50,893 bases of DNA from Bacillota bacterium (lineage in GTDB: Bacteria; Bacillota; Limnochordia; Darwinibacteriales; Darwinibacteriaceae), in the NCBI GenBank assembly GCA_029776155.1, contig JAKOTU010000033.1, forward strand, positions 1 through 50,893, in the 5' to 3' direction. The position numbers and the translations under genes were made by a program. The notes beneath the pieces were generated by a model that was not told where the DNA came from, ran no database searches, and saw only the letters and a program-made list of their open reading frames with translations. How positions within the stretch are numbered: the first letter of the stretch is position 1; each line of letters begins with the position of its first letter. Positions 1 to 7,561 of this stretch are shown here, piece after piece.

Positions 1-639
1 GTCGCCCACCAGACGGCGTTGGTCCTCGATACGGGCCAGGACGGTGATCTCAATAGGCTGGCCGTTGTAATGCCACATGCCGTCAACCAACTTCGCACCA
101 TGATTCAGCATCTCTTCCCAGATGATCTGCTTGCCGGTTTCGAAGTCGAAGGCATACTGGAACTCGAGGGCACGGGCAGTCTCAACCACGCGGGCATAGT
201 CAACATAAGCGGGGTTGAGCATGAGAGTCTTCGGTTGTGCCAGACCTTCGTAGAGCTCTTGGGCGATGTAGTCGCGGTCGATGATGAGGTTCATCGCCTC
301 ACGCACCCGGCGGATTCCGAAGGGGTTCAGACGACCATCTTCGAAGTGCAGCACCGGGTTAAAGGTGAGCTCACTGTAGGAACCGAACGTGACATAGTAG
401 TCGAGATTGGGATCGTCAATCACGGTTTGGAAAGGAACAGCATCAGAGCTGGTGGATGCGTAGATGTCGATGTCACCAGTCTGCAGACGGGAAATAGCGG
501 TGTTGATGTTGGGTTCTTCTACGATAATTACTTCGTCTACCCAGGTTCCCATTCTCTTCTCCTGAGCAAACACTCCCAGGGAGAAGACAACGACCAGTGC
601 GATCGTTAAGAACGCGATGGTTGTCTTACGAGTGAACAA
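1..639 (-). CDS. ABC transporter peptide-binding protein (SBP_bac_5), 3' end outside window
   Basis: Extracellular solute-binding protein of the oligopeptide/dipeptide (OppA/DppA, SBP_bac_5) class, the ligand receptor of an ABC importer. The first 213 codons are present and the gene runs off the left edge. I start it at a TTG because an AAGGAAGGTGA ribosome site lies just upstream and the resulting N-terminus (MFTRKTTIAFLTIALVVVFS) is a textbook signal peptide ending near GVFAQ. After it the mature part contains typical family sequence such as PFGIRRVREAMNLIIDRDYI, where SBP_bac_5 proteins read 'VRqAinyAiDRe.i'. No lipobox cysteine is seen, so it may be released or held by the N-terminal helix. 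Permease and ATPase genes would be expected beyond the window. Substrate cannot be told. Confidence 0.85.
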   Translation of the reverse strand, partial: MFTRKTTIAFLTIALVVVFSLGVFAQEKRMGTWVDEVIIVEEPNINTAISRLQTGDIDIYASTSSDAVPFQTVIDDPNLDYYVTFGSYSELTFNPVLHFEDGRLNPFGIRRVREAMNLIIDRDYIAQELYEGLAQPKTLMLNPAYVDYARVVETARALEFQYAFDFETGKQIIWEEMLNHGAKLVDGMWHYNGQPIEITVLARIEDQRRLVGD

Positions 640-936
640 TACAGGTCACCTTCCTTGTCTTAAGATTATTCAACGAACACGATTCCCTCAGTCGCCGACA
701 CTCTCGTTCAGCGATCACCCCCTCGGTGCAAGACTAGCCTTACGATTCTGCCATTTAGTCCAGGCAAAGCTTGCGAATGTAATTCCACGTCCAAGGCGAA
801 TATCCTTCTTAAAAGCGCGCTGAATAGGTTATTACACTTACTGCACCGTTATAATTTAGAGATCTAGCGCTAAAATCCTGCTAACAAAATGTTGATTTCC
901 CACCTCTGGTCCCTAGTAGGGGCGTGCGTTTGGCCT
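640..936. other. Intergenic spacer without recognisable gene
   Basis: About 300 bases between two minus-strand genes. It must hold the promoter of the solute-binding protein gene and the end of the YheC/D transcript. I find no convincing -35/-10 pair on the minus strand and no strong hairpin with a U-tract. A TATAAT lies on the plus strand near 849 but has no good -35 and no plus-strand gene follows. Confidence 0.4.
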
Positions 937-1953
937 TCACGAACCGGGGGAGCAGAGGTGCAAAGCGTAGCGGAGGGGCTGTGCATAGACGGTATTCACA
1001 AGTTCAGGGGCCTCTAGATTCCTAAATAAGGTTTTCATAGGTTTACCATTGAGTTCAATGATCCAAATTCTGCCTTCCTGGTCCAGGCCGAAGTCAACGC
1101 TGATCTCGCCCAGCGAACCAAGGGCCTGTTCCGCAGCCGCGGCGGCCCTTAGACTCAGGGCCTCAAGCTTGGGCAGGAGGCGCAGGCCTGGGAATACCTG
1201 GCTGAGGACGCTGGAGGCCGGCAGGATGGCGTGGCTGAGGTTGGTGACATAGGAGTAGCGCAGGGCGGTGCGGCTCAGGGCAGCTGTGGCCAACCAGTTC
1301 CCGCAGCCATCCTTCTGGACCAGGATGCGCACATCAAAGGGGCGCCCATCAAGGCGTGCTAGGGAGATGAACTCTTGGAGGAGCCAGGCGTCGTCTGCCA
1401 CTGCTTCCAGCCAAGCTAAGAGCTCCTCTGCACTGGAAAAGGAGGCCAGGGGTGAGCTTGTACCCAAGTGGACGTAAGTTTTCCTCCCTTTCTTCCTTAT
1501 TAAATAGATTCCCGTACCCAACTGCCCTGTACGGAGTTTCAGAATAACCTGCTTCCCCTGGGCCAGCAGCTGCAGCAGCCGCTTGTGCCCATAGGGGTAG
1601 GTTTTCGGCAGGTGATCCTGCAGATCGGATTGGTCCAGGGCCTGGTGGACAGCCAGCTTATCGAAGCGGGTGATATGGTTGAACACCTTGTTTCTACCCA
1701 CCAGCAGCTCTAACCGGTTCACCACCTTGGGCTTGGGGCCGTAAAAGCGGTTGTAATAGGCCCGGGGAAGGGGCACAGTCTGTTGGATCCAATTACCCCC
1801 ATCAAAGAGCAGAGCTTCCACCTGCTGTTTCTGCCAGTCAATGCGTGGGGGAGTAACGATGACTAGGTCCACTCCCAGCTCAGCGGCGGGCTGGGCATAG
1901 GCAGGAATGGGCTGAAAGAAGGGGGTGAGCAGGCCAATGCGTTGTTTTTCCAT
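937..1953 (-). CDS. YheC/YheD family ATP-grasp protein (spore coat-associated)
   Basis: A 338-residue protein of the YheC/YheD family (ATP-grasp-like fold), known in Bacillus as endospore coat-associated proteins of unknown biochemical role. Seen here: N-terminal IGLLTPFFQP, the middle segment FYGPKPKVVNRLELLVGRNK, a lysine-rich ATP-grasp stretch (GKQVILKLRTGQLGTGIYLI), and a C-terminal metal/nucleotide site with EISVDFGLDQEGRIWIIELNGKP, the usual D...E.N pattern of ATP-grasp enzymes. The start is the ATG preceded by GAGGAGGT with 9 bases spacing; a longer in-frame opening exists upstream but lacks such a site. Fits the sporulation-related genes elsewhere in the window. Whether it ligates anything is not known. 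Confidence 0.8.
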   Translation of the reverse strand: MEKQRIGLLTPFFQPIPAYAQPAAELGVDLVIVTPPRIDWQKQQVEALLFDGGNWIQQTVPLPRAYYNRFYGPKPKVVNRLELLVGRNKVFNHITRFDKLAVHQALDQSDLQDHLPKTYPYGHKRLLQLLAQGKQVILKLRTGQLGTGIYLIRKKGRKTYVHLGTSSPLASFSSAEELLAWLEAVADDAWLLQEFISLARLDGRPFDVRILVQKDGCGNWLATAALSRTALRYSYVTNLSHAILPASSVLSQVFPGLRLLPKLEALSLRAAAAAEQALGSLGEISVDFGLDQEGRIWIIELNGKPMKTLFRNLEAPELVNTVYAQPLRYALHLCSPGS

Positions 1954-2121
1954 GGCGGCAGTACCTCCTCTGCTTGCATTAGTGCATAGTACTGCCGAGT
2001 GGGAGAGATGCCCTAGGTGCCGCATACTGAATTTACTGGGCAGGCTGTGAGCATTTAGTACTGGATTACCATGCCCCCCGGCTTACGGTGCTCATATAGT
2101 GAGGCAGAAGGAGGGATGAGC

Positions 2122-2379
2122 ATGGGCGTAAGGAACTTGTGCTGCAGGTGCCCAGAAGCGTGGGCCAACTTCATCAACCGCTGGGTGTATGTTCTGCTCA
2201 CCAACGATACGGAGTTTCTCATGAACACGCAGTGGCAGCTCAGGCAGGTGCAGGAGACCTATCTGGTTCTGCGGCGGCCAGTGGCCGACCTGGACGGCTT
2301 TCAGAGGGTGGTCATCCCCTGCCAGCATATTGCCGCTTTGGTGGAAGCACCGCCGCCACCGCTTCCCATTAACGGATAA
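2122..2379 (+). CDS. Hypothetical small protein (85 aa)
   Basis: Short ORF beginning MGVRNLCCRCPEAWANFINR and ending in a proline-rich tail (APPPPLPING). AAGGAGGG sits 6 bases before the chosen ATG; an in-frame ATG two codons earlier overlaps the ribosome site and is less likely. A Cys cluster (CCRC) near the N-terminus and another Cys in VVIPCQHI are visible but make no known motif. It is followed at once by a hairpin terminator, so it seems to be a real single-gene unit. I do not recognise a family; function unknown. Confidence 0.55.
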   Translation: MGVRNLCCRCPEAWANFINRWVYVLLTNDTEFLMNTQWQLRQVQETYLVLRRPVADLDGFQRVVIPCQHIAALVEAPPPPLPING

Positions 2380-2392
2380 ACACTCTTTTTAC

Positions 2393-2424
2393 GAATCCAT
2401 CCGCATGAGGGTGGATTCTCTTTT
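2393..2424 (+). terminator. Rho-independent terminator
   Basis: Arms GAATCCATCC and GGTGGATTC pair around a short loop and are followed by TCTTTT. It lies 13 bases after the stop of the small hypothetical gene. Confidence 0.75.
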
Positions 2425-2484
2425 GCTCCGGATGTGTTAAACTACAGTCGAAATACACAAAACACAAGGTGGATTGGTACATGT

Positions 2485-3102
2485 ATGTCTTTTTTCACAG
2501 AATTTCCGGTGCTGGAGACGGAGAGGCTGATTCTGCGCCAGCTGCGCTATGAAGATGGACCGGATATTCAAGCATACTTCACGCCTGAGCTGGCCAAATA
2601 CTACGACTGGTGGCCCAGGACAGTGGCGGAAGGAAGGGGTTTCGTCAGGTTTTTCAAGACTGGTTTCAAGGAAGAGCAATCCATCCGCTGGGGCATCACC
2701 CTCAAGCCCTGCGATAAAGTAATTGGAACAGTGGGCTTCAGCGACTTCGATCACTTTTCCCGGGCGGAGCTGGGATATGAGTTGTCTGCCCAGTACTGGC
2801 ACCAGGGTATCATGTTTGAGGCGCTGCGGGCGGTGATCCCCTTCGGTTTCACTGTCATGGAGATGCACCGCATTCAAGCCTCGGTCTTCCCGGCTAACGA
2901 GGCGTCCATCAGGCTCTTGGAGAAATTCGGTTTTCAAAGGGAAGGACTGCTGCGGAAATATACCTATATTAAGCACCGTGATGCTTGGGAGGACTGCCTG
3001 GTGCTGGCCTTGCTGAAGGAAGAATGCGCTCCCGAGCTACTGCAGGGCAAAACTTACAAGTTGCGCGCCGGGGCCAAGCAGGGTAATTTCGATGCAACCT
3101 AG
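2485..3102 (+). CDS. GNAT family N-acetyltransferase (RimJ/RimL-like)
   Basis: A 205-residue acetyltransferase of the GNAT superfamily, Acetyltransf_3 type, which transfers acetyl from acetyl-CoA to a protein N-terminus or small amine. It opens with the signature ETERLILRQLRYED, continues with strand beta4 KVIGTVGFSDF, the AELGYELSAQYWHQGIMFEA acetyl-CoA region, and the closing ANEASIRLLEKFGFQREG motif that typifies RimJ/RimL/YdaF proteins. The canonical Q/R-x-x-G-x-G/A pyrophosphate loop is altered to QYWHQGIM, so the second glycine is replaced, which is unusual but occurs in the family. Start at the ATG after AAGGTGG; an in-frame GTG 17 codons earlier is less well supported. Substrate unknown. 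Confidence 0.85.
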   Translation: MSFFTEFPVLETERLILRQLRYEDGPDIQAYFTPELAKYYDWWPRTVAEGRGFVRFFKTGFKEEQSIRWGITLKPCDKVIGTVGFSDFDHFSRAELGYELSAQYWHQGIMFEALRAVIPFGFTVMEMHRIQASVFPANEASIRLLEKFGFQREGLLRKYTYIKHRDAWEDCLVLALLKEECAPELLQGKTYKLRAGAKQGNFDAT

Positions 3103-3138
3103 ACTCCCTTTTGTGGGGGCCAGGACATAGGGAATAAA

Positions 3139-3191
3139 GAAGGGCACCGCGGGCTGTGGGTCAAAGCCTGCGCGCTGCCCTTTGCTGTTTT
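3139..3191. terminator. Bidirectional terminator between convergent genes
   Basis: Arms around AAGGGCACCGCGGGCT and AGCCTGCGCGCTGCCCTT form a long imperfect GC-rich hairpin. T-rich runs follow on both strands (TTTGCTGTTTT on plus, TTCTTTA on minus). It serves the GNAT gene and the convergent methionine gamma-lyase gene. Confidence 0.7.
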
Positions 3192-4383
3192 AGAGGGCAG
3201 CCAAAACCATTTCTAGGTCATGGATAATGTCTGCAGGATCCTCAAGGCCCACGGAGAGGCGTACCAAACCGTCTGTGATGCCGCATTTGGCCCTTTCCTC
3301 AGGGGGATAGGCGGAGTGGGTCATGGAAGCGGGATGCTGGATCAGGGTTTCCGTATCGCCCAGGCTTACTGCTAAGGTGCACAGCTGGACGTTGTTCATG
3401 AGGGTAATTCCCGCCTCCAAGCCGCCCTTTAGTTCGAAAGAAATCATGCCGCCGGGCAGGCGCATCTGTTTTTGGGCCAGGGCGCGCTGGGGAAAGCTCT
3501 TCAGTCCAGGGTAGTAAACCCTGGCTACGGCAGGGTGGTTCTCCAGGAATTCGGCTACCTGTTGGGCATTGGCGCAGTGCCGTTCCATACGCAGGGCTAA
3601 CGTTTTCAGTCCCCGGCAAACTAGGTAAGCATCAAAGGGGCTGAGCACGGCGCCTGTCATGTCCTTCACCCCACAGTAGCGCACCTGATCGATGAACTCC
3701 TTTTTGCCTGCCACCACGCCGGCGATTACATCGCCATGACCATTGAGGTATTTGGTGGCCGAATGCAGCACCACATCAGCTCCCAGTTCGATGGGCCGCT
3801 GGAGATAGGGGGTACAGTAAGTATTATCCACAAAAACCAGACAGCCGGGAATCTCATGGGCCAGGGCGCTGATGCCCCCAATGTCCGCGATGGTCATGGT
3901 GGGATTGGCGGGGCTTTCCAAGTAGACCACCTTGGTGTTGGGTCTGAGGGCTTGGCGCACAGCGTCCAGATCTGAGACATCCACAAAGGTGGTCTCAATA
4001 CCGTACTTGCTGGCGCCCTCATGGAGAAAGGCAAAGGTGCAGCCGTAGAGGGTCTGCCCGGCCACCACATGATCGCCTGGCTCCAGCACACTCCACAAGG
4101 CGGCAGTGATGGCCCCCATCCCGGAACCTGTGGCTAAGGCCGCTTCGGCACCCTCCAGGAGGGCAACTTTGCGCTCCAGCTCCGCGGCATTGGGGTTACC
4201 CAAGCGGGTGTAGATATACCCTTCCTCCTCTAGGGCAAACCGCCTGGCCCCCTGCTCGGCCGAGGCAAAGACAAAGGTAGAGGCCTGGTAGATGGGGGTA
4301 ACCAGCGCTCCCGCTGCGTTTTTTTCCTTTCCTCCGTGAATGGCTTTTGTGGAAAAGCCCATCCCTGCATAGTCTTTGATCAT
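3190..4383 (-). CDS. mgl: Methionine gamma-lyase (PLP enzyme)
   Basis: A 397-residue Cys/Met metabolism PLP enzyme, most likely L-methionine gamma-lyase: methionine to methanethiol, ammonia and 2-oxobutyrate. The PLP lysine lies in [12 protein letters not shown] (K211), the pyridine-binding aspartate in [10 protein letters not shown] (D186), and YTRLGNPN supplies the phosphate-binding Tyr/Arg of the partner subunit (Y58, R60). The decisive feature is LYGCTFAF (C115), where methionine gamma-lyases carry a cysteine absent from most cystathionine synthases and lyases. Start is the ATG after GGAGGGG. 2-Oxobutyrate could be oxidised by the 2-oxoacid:ferredoxin oxidoreductase further along the window, an inference. 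Cystathionine gamma-lyase activity is the alternative. Confidence 0.88.
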   Translation of the reverse strand: MIKDYAGMGFSTKAIHGGKEKNAAGALVTPIYQASTFVFASAEQGARRFALEEEGYIYTRLGNPNAAELERKVALLEGAEAALATGSGMGAITAALWSVLEPGDHVVAGQTLYGCTFAFLHEGASKYGIETTFVDVSDLDAVRQALRPNTKVVYLESPANPTMTIADIGGISALAHEIPGCLVFVDNTYCTPYLQRPIELGADVVLHSATKYLNGHGDVIAGVVAGKKEFIDQVRYCGVKDMTGAVLSPFDAYLVCRGLKTLALRMERHCANAQQVAEFLENHPAVARVYYPGLKSFPQRALAQKQMRLPGGMISFELKGGLEAGITLMNNVQLCTLAVSLGDTETLIQHPASMTHSAYPPEERAKCGITDGLVRLSVGLEDPADIIHDLEMVLAAL

Positions 4384-4416
4384 TGTTTCCCCTCCATGTT
4401 ACATCCTGTTAACCAG

Positions 4417-4445
4417 ATTATACACGATTGTAACAAAGCTGGGAA
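4417..4445 (-). promoter_or_regulatory. Probable sigma-A promoter of methionine gamma-lyase
   Basis: On the minus strand a perfect TATAAT -10 is preceded, 17 bases up, by TTCCCA (4 of 6 match to TTGACA). It lies about 35 bases before the ATG of the gamma-lyase gene. Confidence 0.55.
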
Positions 4446-4557
4446 GCATCTAGCGAAAACTGAAAAATTATCATTCGGAAATCGTAAAGCAATGGGAAGG
4501 AAGCCGGGGTGAGGGGGCGAAGTAACATCATGAATAGACGACGCGGGAGGTTGCCTT

Positions 4558-5211
4558 ATGTTTGCCAAGTTGAGCCCCCTGTGGCAGGAGGCCTTTGCCC
4601 TGGCTTGGGAGGCCTTTTGCCGGGGAAATGTGCCCGTGGGCTGTGTGGTGGCGGACCAAGACCAGCGGATTGTGGCCCGGGGGCAAAACGCCATCTTTGA
4701 CGAGCCAACAGTGACTCCTTTAGCTGGAACCAGCCTGGCCCACGCTGAAATCGTGGCCTTAAGTAGGCTGAGCAAGAATGGGCACAATATGGCAGACTAT
4801 ACCTTATATACTACCTTGGAGCCCTGTCCCATGTGTTTGGGAGCCATGGCTATGGCCGAGATCAGACAAGTGCGGTTCGCCGCCAGGGACGGCTGGGCTG
4901 GCTCCGCAGCCTTGGCCCAGGCGACACCCTATCTTGCGGGTAAGAAGATCAACCTCTTCTGGGAAGGCTCGTCCCTGGAGCTTTTCCAACTGGCGCTGTC
5001 CACCGCTTTCGAACTGCGGCGCAACCATCCCAGGAAGGAAGTGCTGCTGCGCAGCTGGAGTGCCCACTGTCCAGAAGGTGTGTTGGTGGGGAAGCACTTA
5101 TATAAGGAAGGCTTCTTCGCCGCTGCCCGGGAACAGGGGCTGAAGGTGGAGCAGGTTTACGGGGCTGTGCTGGAGAACTATGCCCGCAAAGCTTGGGTCG
5201 AGGAGGAGTAA
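4558..5211 (+). CDS. Zinc-dependent CMP/dCMP/nucleoside deaminase family protein
   Basis: A 217-residue member of the cytidine/deoxycytidylate deaminase fold. Zinc site: H62-A-E64 (SLAHAEIVAL) and C90-x-x-C93 (LEPCPMCLGA), with E64 as the proton shuttle. This is the TadA/guanine-deaminase subgroup pattern, but the protein carries about 60 extra C-terminal residues beyond the core, and a separate typical TadA is encoded near 49.7 kb. It is thus likely a nucleobase or nucleoside deaminase rather than the tRNA enzyme. ATG start with GGGAGG 7 bases before. It heads a tight operon: the next gene starts one base after its stop. Confidence 0.8.
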   Translation: MFAKLSPLWQEAFALAWEAFCRGNVPVGCVVADQDQRIVARGQNAIFDEPTVTPLAGTSLAHAEIVALSRLSKNGHNMADYTLYTTLEPCPMCLGAMAMAEIRQVRFAARDGWAGSAALAQATPYLAGKKINLFWEGSSLELFQLALSTAFELRRNHPRKEVLLRSWSAHCPEGVLVGKHLYKEGFFAAAREQGLKVEQVYGAVLENYARKAWVEEE

Positions 5212-5212
5212 G

Positions 5213-5926
5213 TTGAAAGTAGTGCTGTTTGATCTGGATGGAACGCTGCTGCCCATGGATATGCCTGTGTTCATGCACCACTATCTGCAGGCTCTGGCCC
5301 TGAAGGGGAAGGCCCGGGGCTATGAACCCAGAAAGCTTGTGGAGGTGGTCATGGCGGGGGTTGAGGCCATGGTGAATAACGACGGGTCCCTGACTAACGA
5401 AGAGCGCTTTTGGCAGCTGTTTCTCTCCCGTTGGGGTGGACAGCGGCAGGAGCATCTGCTCATGTTTGAGGAGTTCTACAGCAGGGAGTTTCCCCAGCTG
5501 AAGCAGGTTGTCCAGCCCACACCCCTGGCGGGGCAGGCAGTGCAGATCCTTAAGGAAAAGGGCTATGATCTGGTTCTGGCCACCAATCCCCTCTTTCCCC
5601 GCATGGCTACATTGGAAAGGATGGCCTGGGCGGGCCTGGATCCAGCGGATTTTCTGCTGATTACCACCTTTGAGCACTGCCGGTTCTGCAAACCCAACGT
5701 GGGCTACTTCCAGGAAGTCCTGGCCGCGGTGGGGGCTGAGCCCCAAGACTGTCTCATGGTGGGCAACGACTTGGTGGAGGATCTGCCCGCGGCGCAGCTG
5801 GGCATGGAATTCTTCTTGGTCACCGATGATCTGCTTAATCCCCAGAGCGCAGATTACAGGTCCTTGAACCACGGCAGTCGGGAAGATTTGGTGGCGTACC
5901 TGGCCCAACTGCCCGATAGGAAGTGA
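5213..5926 (+). CDS. HAD-family hydrolase (phosphoglycolate phosphatase-like)
   Basis: A 237-residue haloacid dehalogenase superfamily phosphatase. Motif I is FDLDGTLLP with nucleophile D7 and D9; motif II LATNPLF carries the Thr/Asn; the motif III lysine is in FCKPNVGYF; motif IV is VGNDLVEDLPAA, whose acidic residues bind magnesium. A helical C1-type cap lies between motifs I and II. The start is a TTG, chosen because GAGGAGGAG lies right before it and the reading begins directly with the beta1 strand MKVVLFDLDG. One base separates it from the deaminase gene and four from the cyclase gene, so it is co-transcribed. Substrate unknown; a nucleotide or sugar phosphate is plausible given the neighbour. 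Confidence 0.85.
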   Translation: MKVVLFDLDGTLLPMDMPVFMHHYLQALALKGKARGYEPRKLVEVVMAGVEAMVNNDGSLTNEERFWQLFLSRWGGQRQEHLLMFEEFYSREFPQLKQVVQPTPLAGQAVQILKEKGYDLVLATNPLFPRMATLERMAWAGLDPADFLLITTFEHCRFCKPNVGYFQEVLAAVGAEPQDCLMVGNDLVEDLPAAQLGMEFFLVTDDLLNPQSADYRSLNHGSREDLVAYLAQLPDRK

Positions 5927-5930
5927 TCCC

Positions 5931-6554
5931 ATGGCGCTTTATGATCTGAGTCATCCATATCAGGATCAGATGCCCGTTTATCCCGGCGACCATCCCGTTA
6001 GGCTCACGCTCCAACGCAGCGTACCTGAAGATGGGTTCACCGCCTATCTCCTGGCTGCGGGACTGCATGCCGGCACCCACTTGGATGCTCCTCTGCATTT
6101 TGTGGAGGGGGGGCAGATGGTTCAGGATCTGCCTTTAGAGCTGTTTGCGGGTAGGGGACGCCTCTTGGATGTGCGCGGCCAGAATCCCATTGCTTTCAGA
6201 GCGGAATATGCAAAGCTCATTGAGGCGGGAGATGTTGTGCTGCTCTGGACCGGCCACAGTGACCGCTGGGGCACCGATACCTACTTCAGCGAACACCCCG
6301 TCGTTCACGGGGAATTGGCTGAGTTTTTCGTGGCGCGCAGGATTAGGCTGTTGGGTATGGATCTACCCTCACCAGATGGCCCGCCATTTGCCATCCACAA
6401 GAAGCTCCTCGGCGCTGGAATCCCTCTCCTGGAGAACTTGACCAACCTCAAACAGCTAGCAGAGGCGGATAGCTTTGAAGTAATGGCGTTTCCCCTGAAG
6501 ATCGCGGCCGAAGGCTGTCCGGTGCGGGTGGTGGCCAGAACACTCTGTATCTAG
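5931..6554 (+). CDS. Cyclase family protein (kynurenine formamidase-like)
   Basis: A 207-residue protein of the cyclase family (PF04199), metal-dependent amidohydrolases that include bacterial kynurenine formamidase KynB and isatin hydrolase. The hallmark metal motif HAGTHLDAPLHF is present around residues 47-58, with YDLSHPYQDQMPVYPGD at the N-terminus and a later GMDLPSPDG segment that is also conserved in the family. ATG start. Inside the deaminase-HAD-cyclase operon with very short gaps. No tryptophan-catabolic genes are near, so the kynurenine role should not be assumed. Confidence 0.82.
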   Translation: MALYDLSHPYQDQMPVYPGDHPVRLTLQRSVPEDGFTAYLLAAGLHAGTHLDAPLHFVEGGQMVQDLPLELFAGRGRLLDVRGQNPIAFRAEYAKLIEAGDVVLLWTGHSDRWGTDTYFSEHPVVHGELAEFFVARRIRLLGMDLPSPDGPPFAIHKKLLGAGIPLLENLTNLKQLAEADSFEVMAFPLKIAAEGCPVRVVARTLCI

Positions 6555-6566
6555 GAGGAGGACGCG

Positions 6567-7535
6567 ATGGAACGGGCGCAGGCGTGGTTGAGACGGTACG
6601 GGCGGCCGCTGGAGGCGGCACTTTGGGACTTCCATTTTGACGCTGGTTCGAAGGAAGAGGTAATCCGGTGTTTATCTGCTTTCCAGAATGGAGATGGGGG
6701 CTTTGGCCACGGCCTCGAGCCAGATTTCTGGCTCCCCCAATCTTCGCCCATGGCCAGTTGGATGGCGGGGCGGATCTTGTTGGACATCGATGCGGACCCG
6801 CAAGAACCCATAGTGCAAAGGCTCATCCACTATCTCCTCACCACAGAACAGGTCAGGCCCGGTATGTGGCCCTCTGTGCTGCCAGAGAACAACGCTTATC
6901 CCCATGCCCCCTGGTGGCACTGGAGTCCAGAGGCCCAGGATGGCTGGATGTATAATCCCAGTGTGGAGTTGGCGGCCATGCTCATTCACTGGTCCGGCTC
7001 CCAGGGGTCCGCAGCAGAACTGGGCTGGGCGTCGCTGCGCCCTGCTGTGGGCTATCTGATGCAGGCGGACCACATAGATTGGCACGGCCTCAAAAACTAC
7101 TGGCAGAGCCTCAGACTGCTCCAGCCGTTCCAGGATCGGTTTCGGGCGGAGGTGGGCTATGCCTGGGCTGTGGTGGAACAGAAGGTGAAAAAGCTGATCC
7201 TGGCTGTGGTAGATCGAGATGTGCCCAGCTGGGAGAGGGACTACAAACCTCTGCCCCTGGATTTTGTGCAGGGCCCTGCCTGTCCCCTCTGTCCAGATTT
7301 GAAGCCGCTGGTAGAGGACAATCTGCGCTTTTTCCTGCAGAGCAGAACGGACTGGGGCATCTGGGACATACTTTGGGAGTGGGGGCAGTACCCCCAGGAG
7401 TTTGCGGTGGCCCGCCGCTACTGGCAGGGGATTTTAGCGGTGGAACGCTACAAAATCCTCCGGGCGTTCAATTGGCTGGCAGCGGGGATCTGCGCAGATG
7501 GCAGGTCAGCTGGAAGCAAAGGGGCTGGATCTTGA
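6567..7535 (+). CDS. Uncharacterised alpha/alpha-toroid-like protein
   Basis: A 322-residue protein rich in Trp, Pro and Tyr. The segment CLSAFQNGDGGFGHGLEPDF resembles the QxxDGGFG repeats of terpene cyclases and protein prenyltransferases, which fold as alpha/alpha toroids, and further helix pairs follow. No DxDD or DCTAE cyclase motif is seen, so a squalene or diterpene cyclase role is not supported. ATG with AGGAGGAGG 6 bases before. It is the last gene of a four-gene operon, and its final codons form one arm of the terminator hairpin, with the stop codon in the loop. A CPLC pair lies near residue 240. Function unknown. Confidence 0.6.
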   Translation: MERAQAWLRRYGRPLEAALWDFHFDAGSKEEVIRCLSAFQNGDGGFGHGLEPDFWLPQSSPMASWMAGRILLDIDADPQEPIVQRLIHYLLTTEQVRPGMWPSVLPENNAYPHAPWWHWSPEAQDGWMYNPSVELAAMLIHWSGSQGSAAELGWASLRPAVGYLMQADHIDWHGLKNYWQSLRLLQPFQDRFRAEVGYAWAVVEQKVKKLILAVVDRDVPSWERDYKPLPLDFVQGPACPLCPDLKPLVEDNLRFFLQSRTDWGIWDILWEWGQYPQEFAVARRYWQGILAVERYKILRAFNWLAAGICADGRSAGSKGAGS

Positions 7536-7554
7536 GGATCCAGCCCCTGCTTCT
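7521..7554. terminator. Terminator overlapping the end of the toroid-like gene
   Basis: Perfect 11-bp arms GGGGCTGGATC and GATCCAGCCCC, loop TTGAG containing the TGA stop, then TGCTTCTTT on plus. It can also work in reverse for the convergent hppA gene. Confidence 0.8.
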
Positions 7555-7561
7555 TTAGCTC

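Noticed and set aside
19..609. Plus-strand open frame at the left edge
   Set aside because: It is the mirror of the solute-binding protein on the minus strand, which has signal peptide, ribosome site and family sequence.
4380..4787. Minus-strand open frame of 135 codons opposite the deaminase gene
   Set aside because: Overlaps a clear deaminase and the promoter region of methionine gamma-lyase; no ribosome site or family resemblance.
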